Of a stretch of 64,000 bases of DNA, positions 35,831-44,593 are shown in pieces. Under the pieces are notes generated by a model that worked only from the letters and a program-made list of their open reading frames with translations, did not search any database and had not been told where the DNA came from. The DNA lies in contig NZ_BDDE01000027.1 of assembly GCF_008327685.1 (NCBI RefSeq), forward strand, positions 112,230 through 176,229, in the 5' to 3' direction. Made by a program: the position numbers and the translations under genes. The stretch is from Actinomadura sp. K4S16. Its GTDB lineage: Bacteria; Actinomycetota; Actinomycetes; Streptosporangiales; Streptosporangiaceae. Each line of letters starts with the position of its first letter. Position 1 is the stretch's first letter.

Positions 35831-36644
35831 CTGGACGATCGACGAACCGACCACCCTCGACTTCGACGGCGTGGTCGCGCTGCGGGTGACGCTGATCGCG
35901 GGCAGCGTGTCGGTGCTCGCCTCCGACGAGCGCCCCTCCATCATGGTCGGGAGCGTCGAGGGCCCGCCGCTGGTGGTCACGCACGAGGCGGGGATGCTGA
36001 CCGTCACCCACGAGAAGCTCTGGGAGGGCGTGCTCGGCTGGCTGCGCAACCAGAAGGTCCGCGCGTCGATCACCGTGACCGTCCCGCGCGACTGCCCCGT
36101 CAACCTCAACCTGGTGTCGGCGGACGCGGTGGTGACCGGCACGACGGCACGCACGTCCATCAAGAGCGCCTCCGGCGATGTGACGCTCGACGGGGTGGCG
36201 GGCGCGATCGACGCCAACACGGTCTCCGGCGCGATCGAGGCGCAGGGGCTCGACGGGACGATGTCGTTCACGTCCGTGTCCGGCGACCTGACCCTGGCCG
36301 GCGCGTCCGTCGAGCGGCTGGCGGCCCGCACGGTGAGCGGCCGCATCGCCGCCGACGTCGACCTGGCCCGGGACGGCGCCGTCGAGGTCAACACGGTCTC
36401 GGGCGAGGTGGCGCTGCGCGTCCCCGCGTCCACCGGCGCGCAGGTCGCGCTCAACTCGGCCGCCGGGCGGATCGAGACGTCCTTCGCGCTCGACCGGCAG
36501 GAGCGCACCGTCTCGCGCGCCGTCACCGGCAAGACGGGGGACGGCTCGGGCCGGATCTCGGTCAACACGGTGTCCGGCGCGATCGCCCTCCTCGGCCGCG
36601 ACGACGACGCGCCGGAGATCACCACACCCCGAATGGAGAAGTGA
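35793..36644 (+). CDS. DUF4097 beta-repeat (adhesin-like) protein
   Basis: A 283-residue protein. Repeating short beta-strand units of the type (S/N)TVSGxIxxxG: TSIKSASGDVTLDGVAG, DANTVSGAIEAQGLDG, FTSVSGDLTLAGA, RTVSGRIAADVDL, NTVSGEVALRVP, NTVSGAIALLG. This is the DUF4097 right-handed beta-helix family. No signal peptide or membrane segment is seen, so it is cytoplasmic as far as visible. In actinobacteria it is commonly paired with a PadR gene as here; stop and next start are four bases apart. The start could also be the ATG at 35823, but the promoter position favours 35793. Confidence 0.85.
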   Translation: MQASDEGHIAMSRWTIDEPTTLDFDGVVALRVTLIAGSVSVLASDERPSIMVGSVEGPPLVVTHEAGMLTVTHEKLWEGVLGWLRNQKVRASITVTVPRDCPVNLNLVSADAVVTGTTARTSIKSASGDVTLDGVAGAIDANTVSGAIEAQGLDGTMSFTSVSGDLTLAGASVERLAARTVSGRIAADVDLARDGAVEVNTVSGEVALRVPASTGAQVALNSAAGRIETSFALDRQERTVSRAVTGKTGDGSGRISVNTVSGAIALLGRDDDAPEITTPRMEK

Positions 36645-36648
36645 CGAC

Positions 36649-37371
36649 GTGAGCCCCGTCTTCGGCCACGGTCGCCTGCGGCTGTACCTGCTCAAGCTGC
36701 TGGAGGAGAGCCCCCGGCACGGCTACGAGGTGATCCGGCTCCTGCAGGACCGGTTCCTCGGGGTCTACTCCCCCTCCCCCGGCACGATCTATCCGCGGCT
36801 GGCCCGGCTGGAGGCCGAGGGCCTGGTCACCCACGAGGTGGTCAAGGGCAAGAAGGTGTACTCGCTGACCGACAAGGGCCGCGAGGAGCTGGAGCGCCGG
36901 ATGGACGAGCTGGCCGAGCTGGAGGAGGAGATCGCCGCCTCCGCGCAGGAGTTCGCCCGCGGCGTGCAGGAGGACGTCCGGCAGACCGTCCGGACGCTGC
37001 GCGAGGAGCTGACCCAGGCCGCCCGGACGATGCGCGACCAGGGCAAGACCACGTCCAAGGACGCGTGGAAGGAGACCACCGAGCGCCAGAAGGACGAGTG
37101 GCGCCGGCAGAAGGAGTACTGGCGGGAGCAGAAGCAGGCGTGGAAGGAGGAGTGGCGGCAGAACTGGGACGACGCCTGGAAGACGGCGACCGGTACCCGC
37201 GAGGACGTCGCCCGCCTCAAGCTGGAGCGCCTGCTCCGCCGGTTCGTCGAGGACGTCCGCAAGTCGGCGAAGAAGGCCCGGCTGGACGACGACGACCTCG
37301 CCGCCGCGCAGGCCCTCCTCGACGAGACCCGCGAGCGGCTGCGGAACGAGATCTTCGACCGGAGGCCGTGA
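36649..37371 (+). CDS. PadR family regulator with long charged helical C-terminal region
   Basis: A 240-residue protein from a GTG start four bases after the DUF4097 stop. Residues 1-85 are a PadR winged helix: LRLYLLKLLEESPRHGYEVI, LLQDRFLGVYSPSPGTIYPR, LARLEAEGLVTHEVVKGKKV, YSLTDKGREEL. The remaining 150 residues are almost entirely charged helix, including a stretch rich in Trp/Lys/Glu/Gln (about 140-180: EWRRQKEYWREQKQAWKEEW) that should form a coiled coil or single alpha-helix. This tail is much longer than in ordinary PadR proteins. Probably autoregulates the operon. Confidence 0.88.
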   Translation: MSPVFGHGRLRLYLLKLLEESPRHGYEVIRLLQDRFLGVYSPSPGTIYPRLARLEAEGLVTHEVVKGKKVYSLTDKGREELERRMDELAELEEEIAASAQEFARGVQEDVRQTVRTLREELTQAARTMRDQGKTTSKDAWKETTERQKDEWRRQKEYWREQKQAWKEEWRQNWDDAWKTATGTREDVARLKLERLLRRFVEDVRKSAKKARLDDDDLAAAQALLDETRERLRNEIFDRRP

Positions 37372-37419
37372 CCGGCCTCCCGGCCACGGCCCGCCCTACG
37401 GCGTCACGGCGTCACGTCC

Positions 37420-38388
37420 TCACGGCGTGAAGACGATCTTGCCGAAGAGGTCGCCCTCCGCCATCGCGGCGAAGCCCTCCTTCGCCCGGCTCAGCGGCAG
37501 CGCCCGGTCGACGTGCGGCCGCACGCCGGTCTTGACCAGGAAGCGGGCGAGCCGCTCCAGCTGGTCGCGGGTGCCCATGGTGGAGCCGACGATCTGGAGC
37601 TGGAGGAAGAACACCCGGTTCAGCTCGGCGGGCGGCACCTGCCCGCTGGTCGCGCCCGACACCACGATCCGGCCGCCGGGCCGCAGCGACTTCAGCGAGT
37701 GCGACCAGGTCGCCTGCCCGACCGTCTCGATCACGGCGTCGACGCGCTCGGGCAGCCGCGCGCCCGTCTCGAAGGCGGCGTCCGCCCCGAGCTCCTCGGC
37801 CCGCTTGCGCTTGGCCTCGCTGCGGCTGGTGGCGTAGACCCGGTACCCGGCGGCGGCCGCCAGCGCGATCGCCGCGGTCGCGACGCCGCCGCCCGCGCCC
37901 TGCACCAGCACGGACGCGCCGGGCTGGAGCCCTGCCTTGTCGAACAGCATGCGGTACGCGGTGAGCCACGCGGTCGGCAGGCAGGCCGCCTCCTCGAACG
38001 ACAGCTCCGCGGGCTTGGGGACGAGGTTGCGGCGCGGCACCGCGACCTTCTCCGCGAGCGTCCCGGGGTGGGTCTCCGACAGCAGCGACCGCTTCGGGTC
38101 GAGGGTCTCGTCGCCGCCGCCCCGGGCCGGGTCGCCGATCACCGAGTGGACGATGACCTCGTTGCCGTCCTCGTCCACTCCGGCCGCGTCGCAGCCGAGG
38201 ATCATGGGGAGCCGGTCGGCGGACAGCCCGACGCCCTTCAGCGACCACAGGTCGTGGTGGTTGAGCGCGGCGGCCTTCACCGTGACGGTCGTCCACCCGT
38301 CCGGTGCCTCGGGATCGGGCCGCTCCCCCAGCGTGAGCCCGTTCAGCGGATTGTCTGCGTCGATCTGTGTGGCCGTGACAGCGAACAT
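37420..38388 (-). CDS. Zinc-binding dehydrogenase / quinone oxidoreductase (MDR family)
   Basis: A 322-residue protein. GroES-like N domain: LNHHDLWSLKGVGLSADRLP, ILGCDAAGVDEDGNEV; cofactor domain: EEAACLPTAWLTAYRML, SVLVQGAGGGVATAAIAL, YATSRSEAKRKRAEELGADA; and the end FGKIVFTP. The Arg/Lys in TSRSEAKR suggests NADPH. It carries the G-H-D-like DLW instead of a clear catalytic zinc ligand set, so it is probably a zinc-free quinone or enoyl reductase. Monocistronic by context. Confidence 0.88.
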   Translation of the reverse strand: MFAVTATQIDADNPLNGLTLGERPDPEAPDGWTTVTVKAAALNHHDLWSLKGVGLSADRLPMILGCDAAGVDEDGNEVIVHSVIGDPARGGGDETLDPKRSLLSETHPGTLAEKVAVPRRNLVPKPAELSFEEAACLPTAWLTAYRMLFDKAGLQPGASVLVQGAGGGVATAAIALAAAAGYRVYATSRSEAKRKRAEELGADAAFETGARLPERVDAVIETVGQATWSHSLKSLRPGGRIVVSGATSGQVPPAELNRVFFLQLQIVGSTMGTRDQLERLARFLVKTGVRPHVDRALPLSRAKEGFAAMAEGDLFGKIVFTP

Positions 38389-38421
38389 GAACCGACACTA
38401 ACCGCCGGCCGCCCGCGCAAA

Positions 38422-38452
38422 CGGCCCGCCCCCGCTTGTCGGGGACGGGCCG
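38422..38452 (-). terminator. Hairpin after the amino-acid ABC operon
   Basis: CGGCCCGCCCCCG (38422-38434) pairs with CGGGGACGGGCCG (38440-38452); the one C/A mismatch is a G-U pair in leftward RNA. It lies 12 bases after the ATPase stop at 38465. Confidence 0.75.
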
Positions 38453-38464
38453 CGTGCTCGGACG

Positions 38465-39289
38465 TCACAGGACCTTGGAGAGGAAGTCCTGGGTTCGGGG
38501 GTGTTTCGGGTTGGTCAGGACCTCCCGGGGGGTGCCCTCCTCGACCACGACGCCGCCGTCCATGAAGACCAGGGAGTCGCCGACCTCGCGGGCGAAGCCC
38601 ATCTCGTGGGTGACCACGACCATGGTCATGCCGTCGAGGGCGAGCTGCTTCATGACCTCCAGGACCTCGCCGACGAGCTCGGGGTCCAGGGCGGAGGTCG
38701 GCTCGTCGAACAGCATCAGCGCGGGCTCCATGGCGAGGGCCCGCGCGATCGCGACCCGCTGCTGCTGCCCGCCGGACAGCTGCGCCGGGTAGCTGCTCAC
38801 CTTGTCGCCGAGCCCGACCCGGGTCAGCAGGGCGACGGCCCGTTCCCGGACCTGCGCCTTCGGCTGCCTCTTCACCCGGCAGGGCGCCTCCATGACGTTC
38901 TCCAGCGCCGTCATGTGGGGGAAGAGGTTGAACCGCTGGAACACCATGCCGATCTCGCGGCGCTGGGCGGCGACCTCCCGGTCGCGCAGCTCGTAGAGCT
39001 TGCCGCCCTTCTCCCGGTAGCCGACGAGGTGGCCGTTCACCCACAGCCGTCCCGCGTTGATCTTCTCCAGGTGGTTGATGCAGCGCAGGAACGTCGACTT
39101 GCCGGACCCGGACGGCCCGACGACGCACATCACCTCGCCGGGCTTGACCTCCAGGTTGATGCCCTTGAGCACCTCCAGGCGGCCGAACGACTTGTGCACC
39201 GCCTCGGCCTTGACCATCAGCCCGCCGCTCTCGACCGCCGGCTCCGGGACGCCGGGGGCGTCGCCCACGATGTCCTCGCCTCCGTTCAC
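38465..39289 (-). CDS. Polar amino-acid ABC transporter ATP-binding protein (GlnQ type)
   Basis: A 274-residue protein. The GTG at 39289 overlaps the permease stop (GTGA) and has GGAGGAGG about 8 bases upstream; an internal ATG at about residue 25 (MVKAEAVHKSFG) is the alternative. Walker A GPSGSGKST, Q-loop MVFQRFNLFPHMTALEN, signature LSGGQQQRVAIARAL, Walker B LMLFDEPTSALDPE, H-loop VVVTHEMGFARE. All fit the PAAT family for glutamine, glutamate, arginine or similar. It works with the adjacent permease and lipoprotein. Confidence 0.92.
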   Translation of the reverse strand: MNGGEDIVGDAPGVPEPAVESGGLMVKAEAVHKSFGRLEVLKGINLEVKPGEVMCVVGPSGSGKSTFLRCINHLEKINAGRLWVNGHLVGYREKGGKLYELRDREVAAQRREIGMVFQRFNLFPHMTALENVMEAPCRVKRQPKAQVRERAVALLTRVGLGDKVSSYPAQLSGGQQQRVAIARALAMEPALMLFDEPTSALDPELVGEVLEVMKQLALDGMTMVVVTHEMGFAREVGDSLVFMDGGVVVEEGTPREVLTNPKHPRTQDFLSKVL

Positions 39290-40197
39290 TGGCCGCCTCC
39301 TCCGCCGCGGAAGCGGAACCGCTGCCTGGCGTCCGCCCCCTTGCTGGTGCCCCTGCTGTAGTACCGCTCCAGGTAGTGCTGCCCGATCATCATGAGCGAG
39401 GAGATGAGCAGGTACCACAGGCAGGCCATCACCAGCATTGGAATGATCTTGTAGGTGCTGGCGTAGATGGTCTGCGCCGTGAAGGTCAGCTCCGAGTACG
39501 GGATGGCCACGACGAGCGAGGTGTTCTTCAGCATCGAGATCGCCTCGTTGCCCGTCGGCGGGACGATGACGCGCATCGACTGCGGCAGCACGATCCGCCG
39601 CATCGTCTGCATCCGGGACATGCCGAGCGCGCTCGCGGCCTCCTGCTGGCCCTCGTCCACCGACAGGATGCCGGCCCGGACGATCTCGGCCATGTAGGCG
39701 GCCTCGTTGAGGATCAGCCCCAGCGACGCCGCGATCGCGGCGTTGACCAGCTCCTGCGTCTTCCACGTTTCGAACTCGGGTCCGAACGGGATGCCGATCC
39801 CGACCGTCGGGAACAGCGAGCCGATCGCACCCCAGATGAGCAGCTGCGTGTAGAGCGGCGTGCCGCGGAAGAACCACAGGTACACCCAGGCCGCGCCGCT
39901 GAGCAGGGGGTTGGCCGACAGCCGCATCAGCGCGAGCACGATGCCGAGCACGACGCCGCCGACCATGGCGGCCAGGGTGAGCCAGACGGTGTTCCGGACG
40001 CCCTTGAGCACCGGATCCGAGAACAGGTACTTCCACTGCTCCGCCCAGTCCAGCGCCTTGCTGGTCAGCAGGAAGTGGATGAACATGGCGACCAGCACGA
40101 GGACGACCGCCGCCCCGAGCCAGCGGCCCGGATGCCGGACCGGGACGGCCTTGATCGCCTCAGGCCGTCCCTTCTCGACGTCGTTGTCGACCGTCAT
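39286..40197 (-). CDS. Amino-acid ABC transporter permease (HisM/GlnP type)
   Basis: A 303-residue protein; ATG 40197 lies four bases after the binding-protein stop. After a 30-residue cytoplasmic N terminus it has about six helices. The HisM-type core has GVRNTVWLTLAAMVGGVVLG, LWFFRGTPLYTQLLIWGA, LNEAAYMAEIVRAGILSVDE and the EAA loop GQQEAASALGMSRMQTMRRI with VLPQSMRVIVPPTGNEAISM. The insertion IGIPFGPEFETWKTQE is typical of actinobacterial members. A single permease gene implies a homodimer. Confidence 0.92.
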   Translation of the reverse strand: MTVDNDVEKGRPEAIKAVPVRHPGRWLGAAVVLVLVAMFIHFLLTSKALDWAEQWKYLFSDPVLKGVRNTVWLTLAAMVGGVVLGIVLALMRLSANPLLSGAAWVYLWFFRGTPLYTQLLIWGAIGSLFPTVGIGIPFGPEFETWKTQELVNAAIAASLGLILNEAAYMAEIVRAGILSVDEGQQEAASALGMSRMQTMRRIVLPQSMRVIVPPTGNEAISMLKNTSLVVAIPYSELTFTAQTIYASTYKIIPMLVMACLWYLLISSLMMIGQHYLERYYSRGTSKGADARQRFRFRGGGGGQ

Positions 40198-40201
40198 GCG
40201 A

Positions 40202-41113
40202 TCAGCTCTGCGCCCCGTTGATCTTCGGGTCGGTGATCGCGCCGGTCTCCACACCGGCATCGGTGAGGATCTTCTTGTAGGTGCCGTCCGCGATCAGCGC
40301 CTTCAGCGCGGCCTGGATGGCCTCCTTGAACTGGCCGGAGTTCTTGCCGATCGCATAGCCGTAGGGGGCGGTGTCGTAGGTCTGGCCGATGATCTGCAGC
40401 TTGCCGCCGGTCTTCTTCACCGCGTCGCCGACGATGGGCGAGTCGGCGGCCATGCCGTCGACCTTGCCCGCCACCAGGTCGTTGTTGACCTCGGTCTGCT
40501 GCTTGCGCACGACGGGCTTGATGGCCGGCTTGCCCGCGTCGGTGCACTTCTTGCTGCGCGCCTTGAGGTCGTCGACCTGAACGGTGCCCTGCTGGACGCC
40601 GATGGACTTGCCGCAGGCGTCGTCGGGGTTGACGCCCTTCGGGTTGCCCTTCAGCACGGCCCAGGTGGTCCCGGCCGAGTAGTAGGTGACGAAGTCGACG
40701 GCCCCCTCCCGCTCCTTGGTGTCGGTGAAGGACGAGACGCCGACCTCGTACTTGCCGGACTGGACGCCCGGGATGATCGTGTCGAAGCCCGCGTTGCTGT
40801 ACTCGGTCTTCAGGCCGAGCTTGGCCGCGACGGCGTTGAAGAGGTCGACGTCCCAGCCGACGATCTTCTGCGACGCCGGGTCGACGGACTCGTTGGGCGG
40901 GTACGAGGCGTCGGTGCCGATCGAGATCTTCCCGTCGCTCTTGATGGCGGCCGGGACCATCGCCGCGAGCTTGCTGTCCACGCTCGTGTTCGAGGCCGCG
41001 GAGCCCGAGTCGCCCGAGTCGTTGCTGTCGCCGCATGCGGACAGCGCGAGCGCGCCCGTCAGTACGAGCGCGCTCGCCGCGACGGCGCGGCGGCGCAGAG
41101 AACCGGTGATCAC
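40202..41113 (-). CDS. Amino-acid ABC transporter substrate-binding lipoprotein (SBP_bac_3)
   Basis: A 303-residue lipoprotein; GTG 41113 is chosen because GGAGGGGG lies 6 bases upstream and gives a proper signal (RRRAVAASALVLTGALALS) with lipobox LSAC, Cys at residue 27. The mature domain has ISIGTDASYPPNESVDPA, IVGWDVDLFNAVAAKLGLK, FDTIIPGVQSGKYEVGVSSF, TDTKEREGAVDFVTYY and GYAIGKNSGQFKEAIQAALK. The two cysteines in DDACGKSIGV and KKCTDAGKPA may form a disulphide. The ligand is a polar amino acid, unresolved. Confidence 0.92.
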   Translation of the reverse strand: MITGSLRRRAVAASALVLTGALALSACGDSNDSGDSGSAASNTSVDSKLAAMVPAAIKSDGKISIGTDASYPPNESVDPASQKIVGWDVDLFNAVAAKLGLKTEYSNAGFDTIIPGVQSGKYEVGVSSFTDTKEREGAVDFVTYYSAGTTWAVLKGNPKGVNPDDACGKSIGVQQGTVQVDDLKARSKKCTDAGKPAIKPVVRKQQTEVNNDLVAGKVDGMAADSPIVGDAVKKTGGKLQIIGQTYDTAPYGYAIGKNSGQFKEAIQAALKALIADGTYKKILTDAGVETGAITDPKINGAQS

Positions 41114-41478
41114 TGGTCCCCCTCCAGGTGGTTTCGTCGGATCCGCGTAGATCCGAAGGTCAGGTGCACAGTTTGGCGTACAACGTCCCTGATCTGGATA
41201 AAGGGTGCGAAACAATCACGCAACGAGGCAGCCCCAGATCAATATGCGTTCACCGGGGTATGCCCCACGCAACGCGACGGACCGGACACGGTGTGGGCAC
41301 GGTCACGTGACGGTCACCACCCACCCCGGCCACGGGAGGGGCACCACCCCGTGTGGCACAATCAGACAACGGGTGACCCCCGTGCGTCGCGAGATAGCAC
41401 CGGGTGACCGGCCACCACACCACACCACCACCCGCGGCGGCATCGCAAGAAAGCCAACTTTCACTGACAGGGGTCGCT
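41114..41478. other. Divergent intergenic region between amino-acid ABC operon and malic enzyme
   Basis: 365 bases without a confident gene, lower in GC around 41170-41260. On the minus strand TTGCGT, 17 bases and TATCCA could be a promoter for the transporter operon, but the -10 is imperfect. A GTG at 41404 could extend the malic enzyme by 25 codons. No riboswitch or strong palindrome was recognised. Confidence 0.4.
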
Positions 41479-42669
41479 GTGGCTGCTGAGCCCATTCCCA
41501 CCGAACCGCCCTCACTGGACGACGATCCGGCGTTCCCGCTGCACCGCGGCGGCAAGCTCGAGATGCGCTCGACCATCCCCGTCCGCAACAAGGACGACCT
41601 CTCGCTGGCCTACACGCCGGGCGTCGCCCGCGTGTGCACCGCGATCGCAGACAACCCCGAACTGGCCTACGACTACACCTGGACCTCCAAGGTCGTCGCG
41701 GTCGTGACCGACGGCACCGCCGTGCTCGGCCTCGGCGACATCGGCCCGGCCGCGTCCATGCCGGTCATGGAGGGCAAGTCCCTGCTGTTCAAGGAGTTCG
41801 CGAACGTCGACTCCGTGCCGATCGCGCTGAGCTGCACCGGCGTCGACGAGATCGTCGACACCGTGATCCGGATGGCCCCGAGCTTCGGCGGCATCAACCT
41901 GGAGGACATCAGCGCCCCCCGCTGCTTCGAGATCGAGGACCGGTTGCGCGCCGCCCTCGACATCCCCGTCTTCCACGACGACCAGCACGGCACCGCCATC
42001 GTCGCGCTCGCCGCCCTCACCAACGCGGCGCGCTACGTCGGCAAGCCGCTGTCGGAGCTGCGCGCGGTCGTGGCGGGCGCGGGCGCGTCCGGCATCGCGG
42101 TCTCGCAGATCCTGATCGAGGCGGGCATCGGCGACATCGCCCTGTCCGACAGCAAGGGCATCATCCACGAGGGGCGCGACGGGCTGAACCCCGTCAAGGA
42201 GCGCATCGCGGCGATCACCAACCGCTCGCACCTGAAGGGCTCCACGGAGGAGGCGCTGCGCGGCGCCGACGTGTTCATCGGCCTGTCCGGCAGCACCGTC
42301 CACGAGTCGTGCGTCGCCACGATGTCGGAGAACGCGATCGTCTTCGCGCTCTCCAACCCCACTCCGGAGGTCCACCCGGAGGTCGCCCGGCGGCACGCCA
42401 AGGTCGTCGCGACCGGCCGCAGCGACTTCCCGAACCAGATCAACAACGTGCTGGCGTTCCCGGGCATCTTCCGCGGCGCGCTGGACGTCCGGGCCCACAC
42501 CATCACCGAGGGGATGAAGCTGGCCGCGGCGAACGCCCTGGCCGACATCGTCGGCGACGACCTGACCGCCGACTACGTCATCCCCGGCCCCTTCGACGAC
42601 CGGGTGGCCCCCGCCGTCACGGCCGCGGTCGCCGCGAAGGCCCGCGAAGAGGGCGTCGCCCGCATCTGA
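41479..42669 (+). CDS. NAD(P)-dependent malic enzyme
   Basis: A 396-residue protein from GTG 41479, preceded by ACAGGGGTCG; an upstream GTG at 41404 is possible but adds a low-complexity extension. Small bacterial malic enzyme layout: SLAYTPGVARVCTAIADNPE, DGTAVLGLGDIGPAASMPVM, EGKSLLFKEFANVDSVPIAL (catalytic Lys), FHDDQHGTAIVALAALTNAA (metal Asp pair), the Rossmann motif VVAGAGASGIAVSQIL, ALSNPTPEVHPE, DFPNQINNVLAFPGIFRGAL. It decarboxylates malate to pyruvate, supplying NAD(P)H. Divergent from the transporter operon; a bidirectional hairpin follows. Confidence 0.92.
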   Translation: MAAEPIPTEPPSLDDDPAFPLHRGGKLEMRSTIPVRNKDDLSLAYTPGVARVCTAIADNPELAYDYTWTSKVVAVVTDGTAVLGLGDIGPAASMPVMEGKSLLFKEFANVDSVPIALSCTGVDEIVDTVIRMAPSFGGINLEDISAPRCFEIEDRLRAALDIPVFHDDQHGTAIVALAALTNAARYVGKPLSELRAVVAGAGASGIAVSQILIEAGIGDIALSDSKGIIHEGRDGLNPVKERIAAITNRSHLKGSTEEALRGADVFIGLSGSTVHESCVATMSENAIVFALSNPTPEVHPEVARRHAKVVATGRSDFPNQINNVLAFPGIFRGALDVRAHTITEGMKLAAANALADIVGDDLTADYVIPGPFDDRVAPAVTAAVAAKAREEGVARI

Positions 42670-42676
42670 CCTTCCG

Positions 42677-42708
42677 ACGGCCCGTGTCCCGCCCGGGACA
42701 CGGGCCGT
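42677..42708. terminator. Bidirectional terminator between malic enzyme and response regulator
   Basis: A perfect 14-bp stem (42677-42690 with 42695-42708, ACGGCCCGTGTCCC and its complement) and a four-base loop GCCC, between convergent genes ending at 42669 and 42709. Confidence 0.85.
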
Positions 42709-43365
42709 TCAGGACGGTTCGACGTGGTTGTTCTCCCACGCCCAGGTGACGATGCCGACCCGGTTGCGCACCCCCAGTTTGGTCTGGATGCCCGACAGGT
42801 GGCTCTTGACGGTGCTGAGCGAGATGAACAGCTCGGCGGCGATCTCCTGATTGGTCCGGCCTCGCGCCAGGGCCCGGACGACTTCGAGTTCGCGGTCCGA
42901 CAGGGGCGGGGGCCGCACGGCGCGCGGCGGGGCCGAGGCGGCCGCCAGGTGCCGCAGCAGCCGGACGGTGACGGCGGGCGAGACCAGCGCCTCGCCGTTG
43001 TGGGCGGCGCGGACCGCCTCGACGAGCAGCGCGGGTCCGGCGTCCTTGAGGACGAAGCCGACCGCGCCGCCGCGCAGCGCCCCGTACACGTACTCGTCCA
43101 GGTCGAAGGTGGTGACCACGACGACCCGCATCGGGTCGGGCACCCGCGGGCCGGCCAGCGCCCGGGTCACCGCGATGCCGTCGAGCCGGGGCATCCTGAT
43201 GTCGACCAGGCACACGTCCGGGCGCAGCCGACGCGCCAGGTCGACCGCCTCGGCCCCGTCGGCCGCCTCCGCGACGACGCTGATGTCGGGCTGGTCCTCC
43301 AGGATCAGCCGCAGCCCTCGGCGGATCATCGCCTGGTCGTCGGCGAGCAGGACCGAGATCGTCAT
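42709..43365 (-). CDS. NarL/FixJ family response regulator
   Basis: A 218-residue protein. Receiver domain: ISVLLADDQAMIRRGLRLIL (acidic pocket), phosphoacceptor Asp in DVCLVDIRMPRLDG (about residue 54), Thr/Lys in RVVVVTTFD and FVLKDAGP. The LuxR-type HTH at 150-215: PPLSDRELEVVRALARGRTN, QEIAAELFISLSTVKSHLSG, IQTKLGVRNRVGIVTWAWEN. Starts within the kinase stop (ATGA). Probably controls the ABC exporter genes of the same cluster in response to the adjacent kinase. Confidence 0.93.
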   Translation of the reverse strand: MTISVLLADDQAMIRRGLRLILEDQPDISVVAEAADGAEAVDLARRLRPDVCLVDIRMPRLDGIAVTRALAGPRVPDPMRVVVVTTFDLDEYVYGALRGGAVGFVLKDAGPALLVEAVRAAHNGEALVSPAVTVRLLRHLAAASAPPRAVRPPPLSDRELEVVRALARGRTNQEIAAELFISLSTVKSHLSGIQTKLGVRNRVGIVTWAWENNHVEPS

Positions 43366-44513
43366 TTGGGCTCCCCCGCGGGGACGGGAAGCTCCGCCCG
43401 CACGGACCAGCCGCCGCCGGGCCGCGGTCCGGCGCGCAGCGAGCCGCCGAGCGATTCGACGCGTTCACGCATGCCGATCAATCCGTAACCGCCGCGATGC
43501 GGGTGCCGGGCCGGGGCCGCCGGGGCGTCGTCGGCGACCTCGACGGTGACGCCGCCCGGGGCCCGCTCGACGGTGACCGTGACGGACCGGGCCCCGGGCG
43601 CGTGCCGCAGCACGTTCGTCAGCGCCTCCCGGGCGACGCGGTACACGGTGGTGGTCACCTCCGGCGGCCACTGGGCGTCCGCGGCCCCGTCCGGCATGCT
43701 CAGCCGCACCTCCGGGCCCTGCCGGCGGAAGCGCTCCACCAGCGCGCCCAGGCGCTCCGTCCCCGGGGACGCCGGCGCCGCGTCGTCGGCGTCGCGCAGC
43801 AGACCGACGACCCGCCGCATCGCGGCCAGGGCCTCGGTGCCCGCCGCCTCCATCTCGCCGAGGTACTCGCCCACCTGCTCCGGGTTCCGTCGCGCGACCA
43901 CCTGGGCGCCCTGCGCCTGGACCACCATGCCCGTGATGTGGTGGGCCACGACGTCGTGCAGCTCCCGGGCCAGCTCCAGCCGCTCGTCCCGGCGGACCTC
44001 CTCGGCCACCCGGCGCGCCCGCGCGTCCAGGAGCCGCAGCGGGAGCCCGGCGCCGACGGCGGCCAGCCAGACCAGGCCGTCCAGCGCCGTCAGCGCCGCG
44101 AGGCCGCCGGACGGGGTGCCGGCGGCGAGCTGACCGGCGATGATCAGCACGGGTCCGGCGGCCGCGACGGCGGCGGCCCGCACCGGCGCGAGGGTCCGGA
44201 GGGCGGAGCCGGTCAGCACCGCCAGCCCCAGGGTCATCGCCGGGCTGGGCTCGGCGGGAAGGTCGGGGCCGGCCAGGCGGACGAGGACGGCCGCCGCCGC
44301 GAGGCCGAACCCGGCGACCGCCGGCCAGAGCGGCCTGCGCAGCCCCAGCAGCGCGGGGACGCACACCACCGCCGCGGAGACGGCGCCCGGCACCCAGTAC
44401 CAGCCGCCCCAGGTCTGCGCGATGGCGGCGGCCTGCACGGCGATCGCCGCGAGGAACACGGCGGCGAGCCCTGCCACGGAGGCGCCCCGGCCCCATCCAC
44501 CCGGAACGGTCAC
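43362..44513 (-). CDS. HisKA_3 sensor histidine kinase
   Basis: A 383-residue protein from a GTG at 44513; no convincing Shine-Dalgarno, so a leaderless or coupled start is possible. Several hydrophobic segments in residues 10-165 form the membrane sensor (WYWVPGAVSAAVVCVPALLG, LPAEPSPAMTLGLAVLTGSA). H-box RELHDVVAHHITGMVVQAQG (phosphoacceptor His about 210), then an ATPase domain with VYRVAREALTNVLRHAPG (N-box), TVEVADDAP (G1) and HRGGYGLIGMRERVESLGG (G2). The membrane part is strikingly similar to the separate protein encoded just upstream. Confidence 0.92.
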   Translation of the reverse strand: MTVPGGWGRGASVAGLAAVFLAAIAVQAAAIAQTWGGWYWVPGAVSAAVVCVPALLGLRRPLWPAVAGFGLAAAAVLVRLAGPDLPAEPSPAMTLGLAVLTGSALRTLAPVRAAAVAAAGPVLIIAGQLAAGTPSGGLAALTALDGLVWLAAVGAGLPLRLLDARARRVAEEVRRDERLELARELHDVVAHHITGMVVQAQGAQVVARRNPEQVGEYLGEMEAAGTEALAAMRRVVGLLRDADDAAPASPGTERLGALVERFRRQGPEVRLSMPDGAADAQWPPEVTTTVYRVAREALTNVLRHAPGARSVTVTVERAPGGVTVEVADDAPAAPARHPHRGGYGLIGMRERVESLGGSLRAGPRPGGGWSVRAELPVPAGEPK

Positions 44514-44593
44514 GCCGACGAGGCTATCCCCGCTCCGACCGGCGCCGCATGCGGACGGATCGCCGCAGGGGGCGTCCCGGGCGCGGCCCGCCC

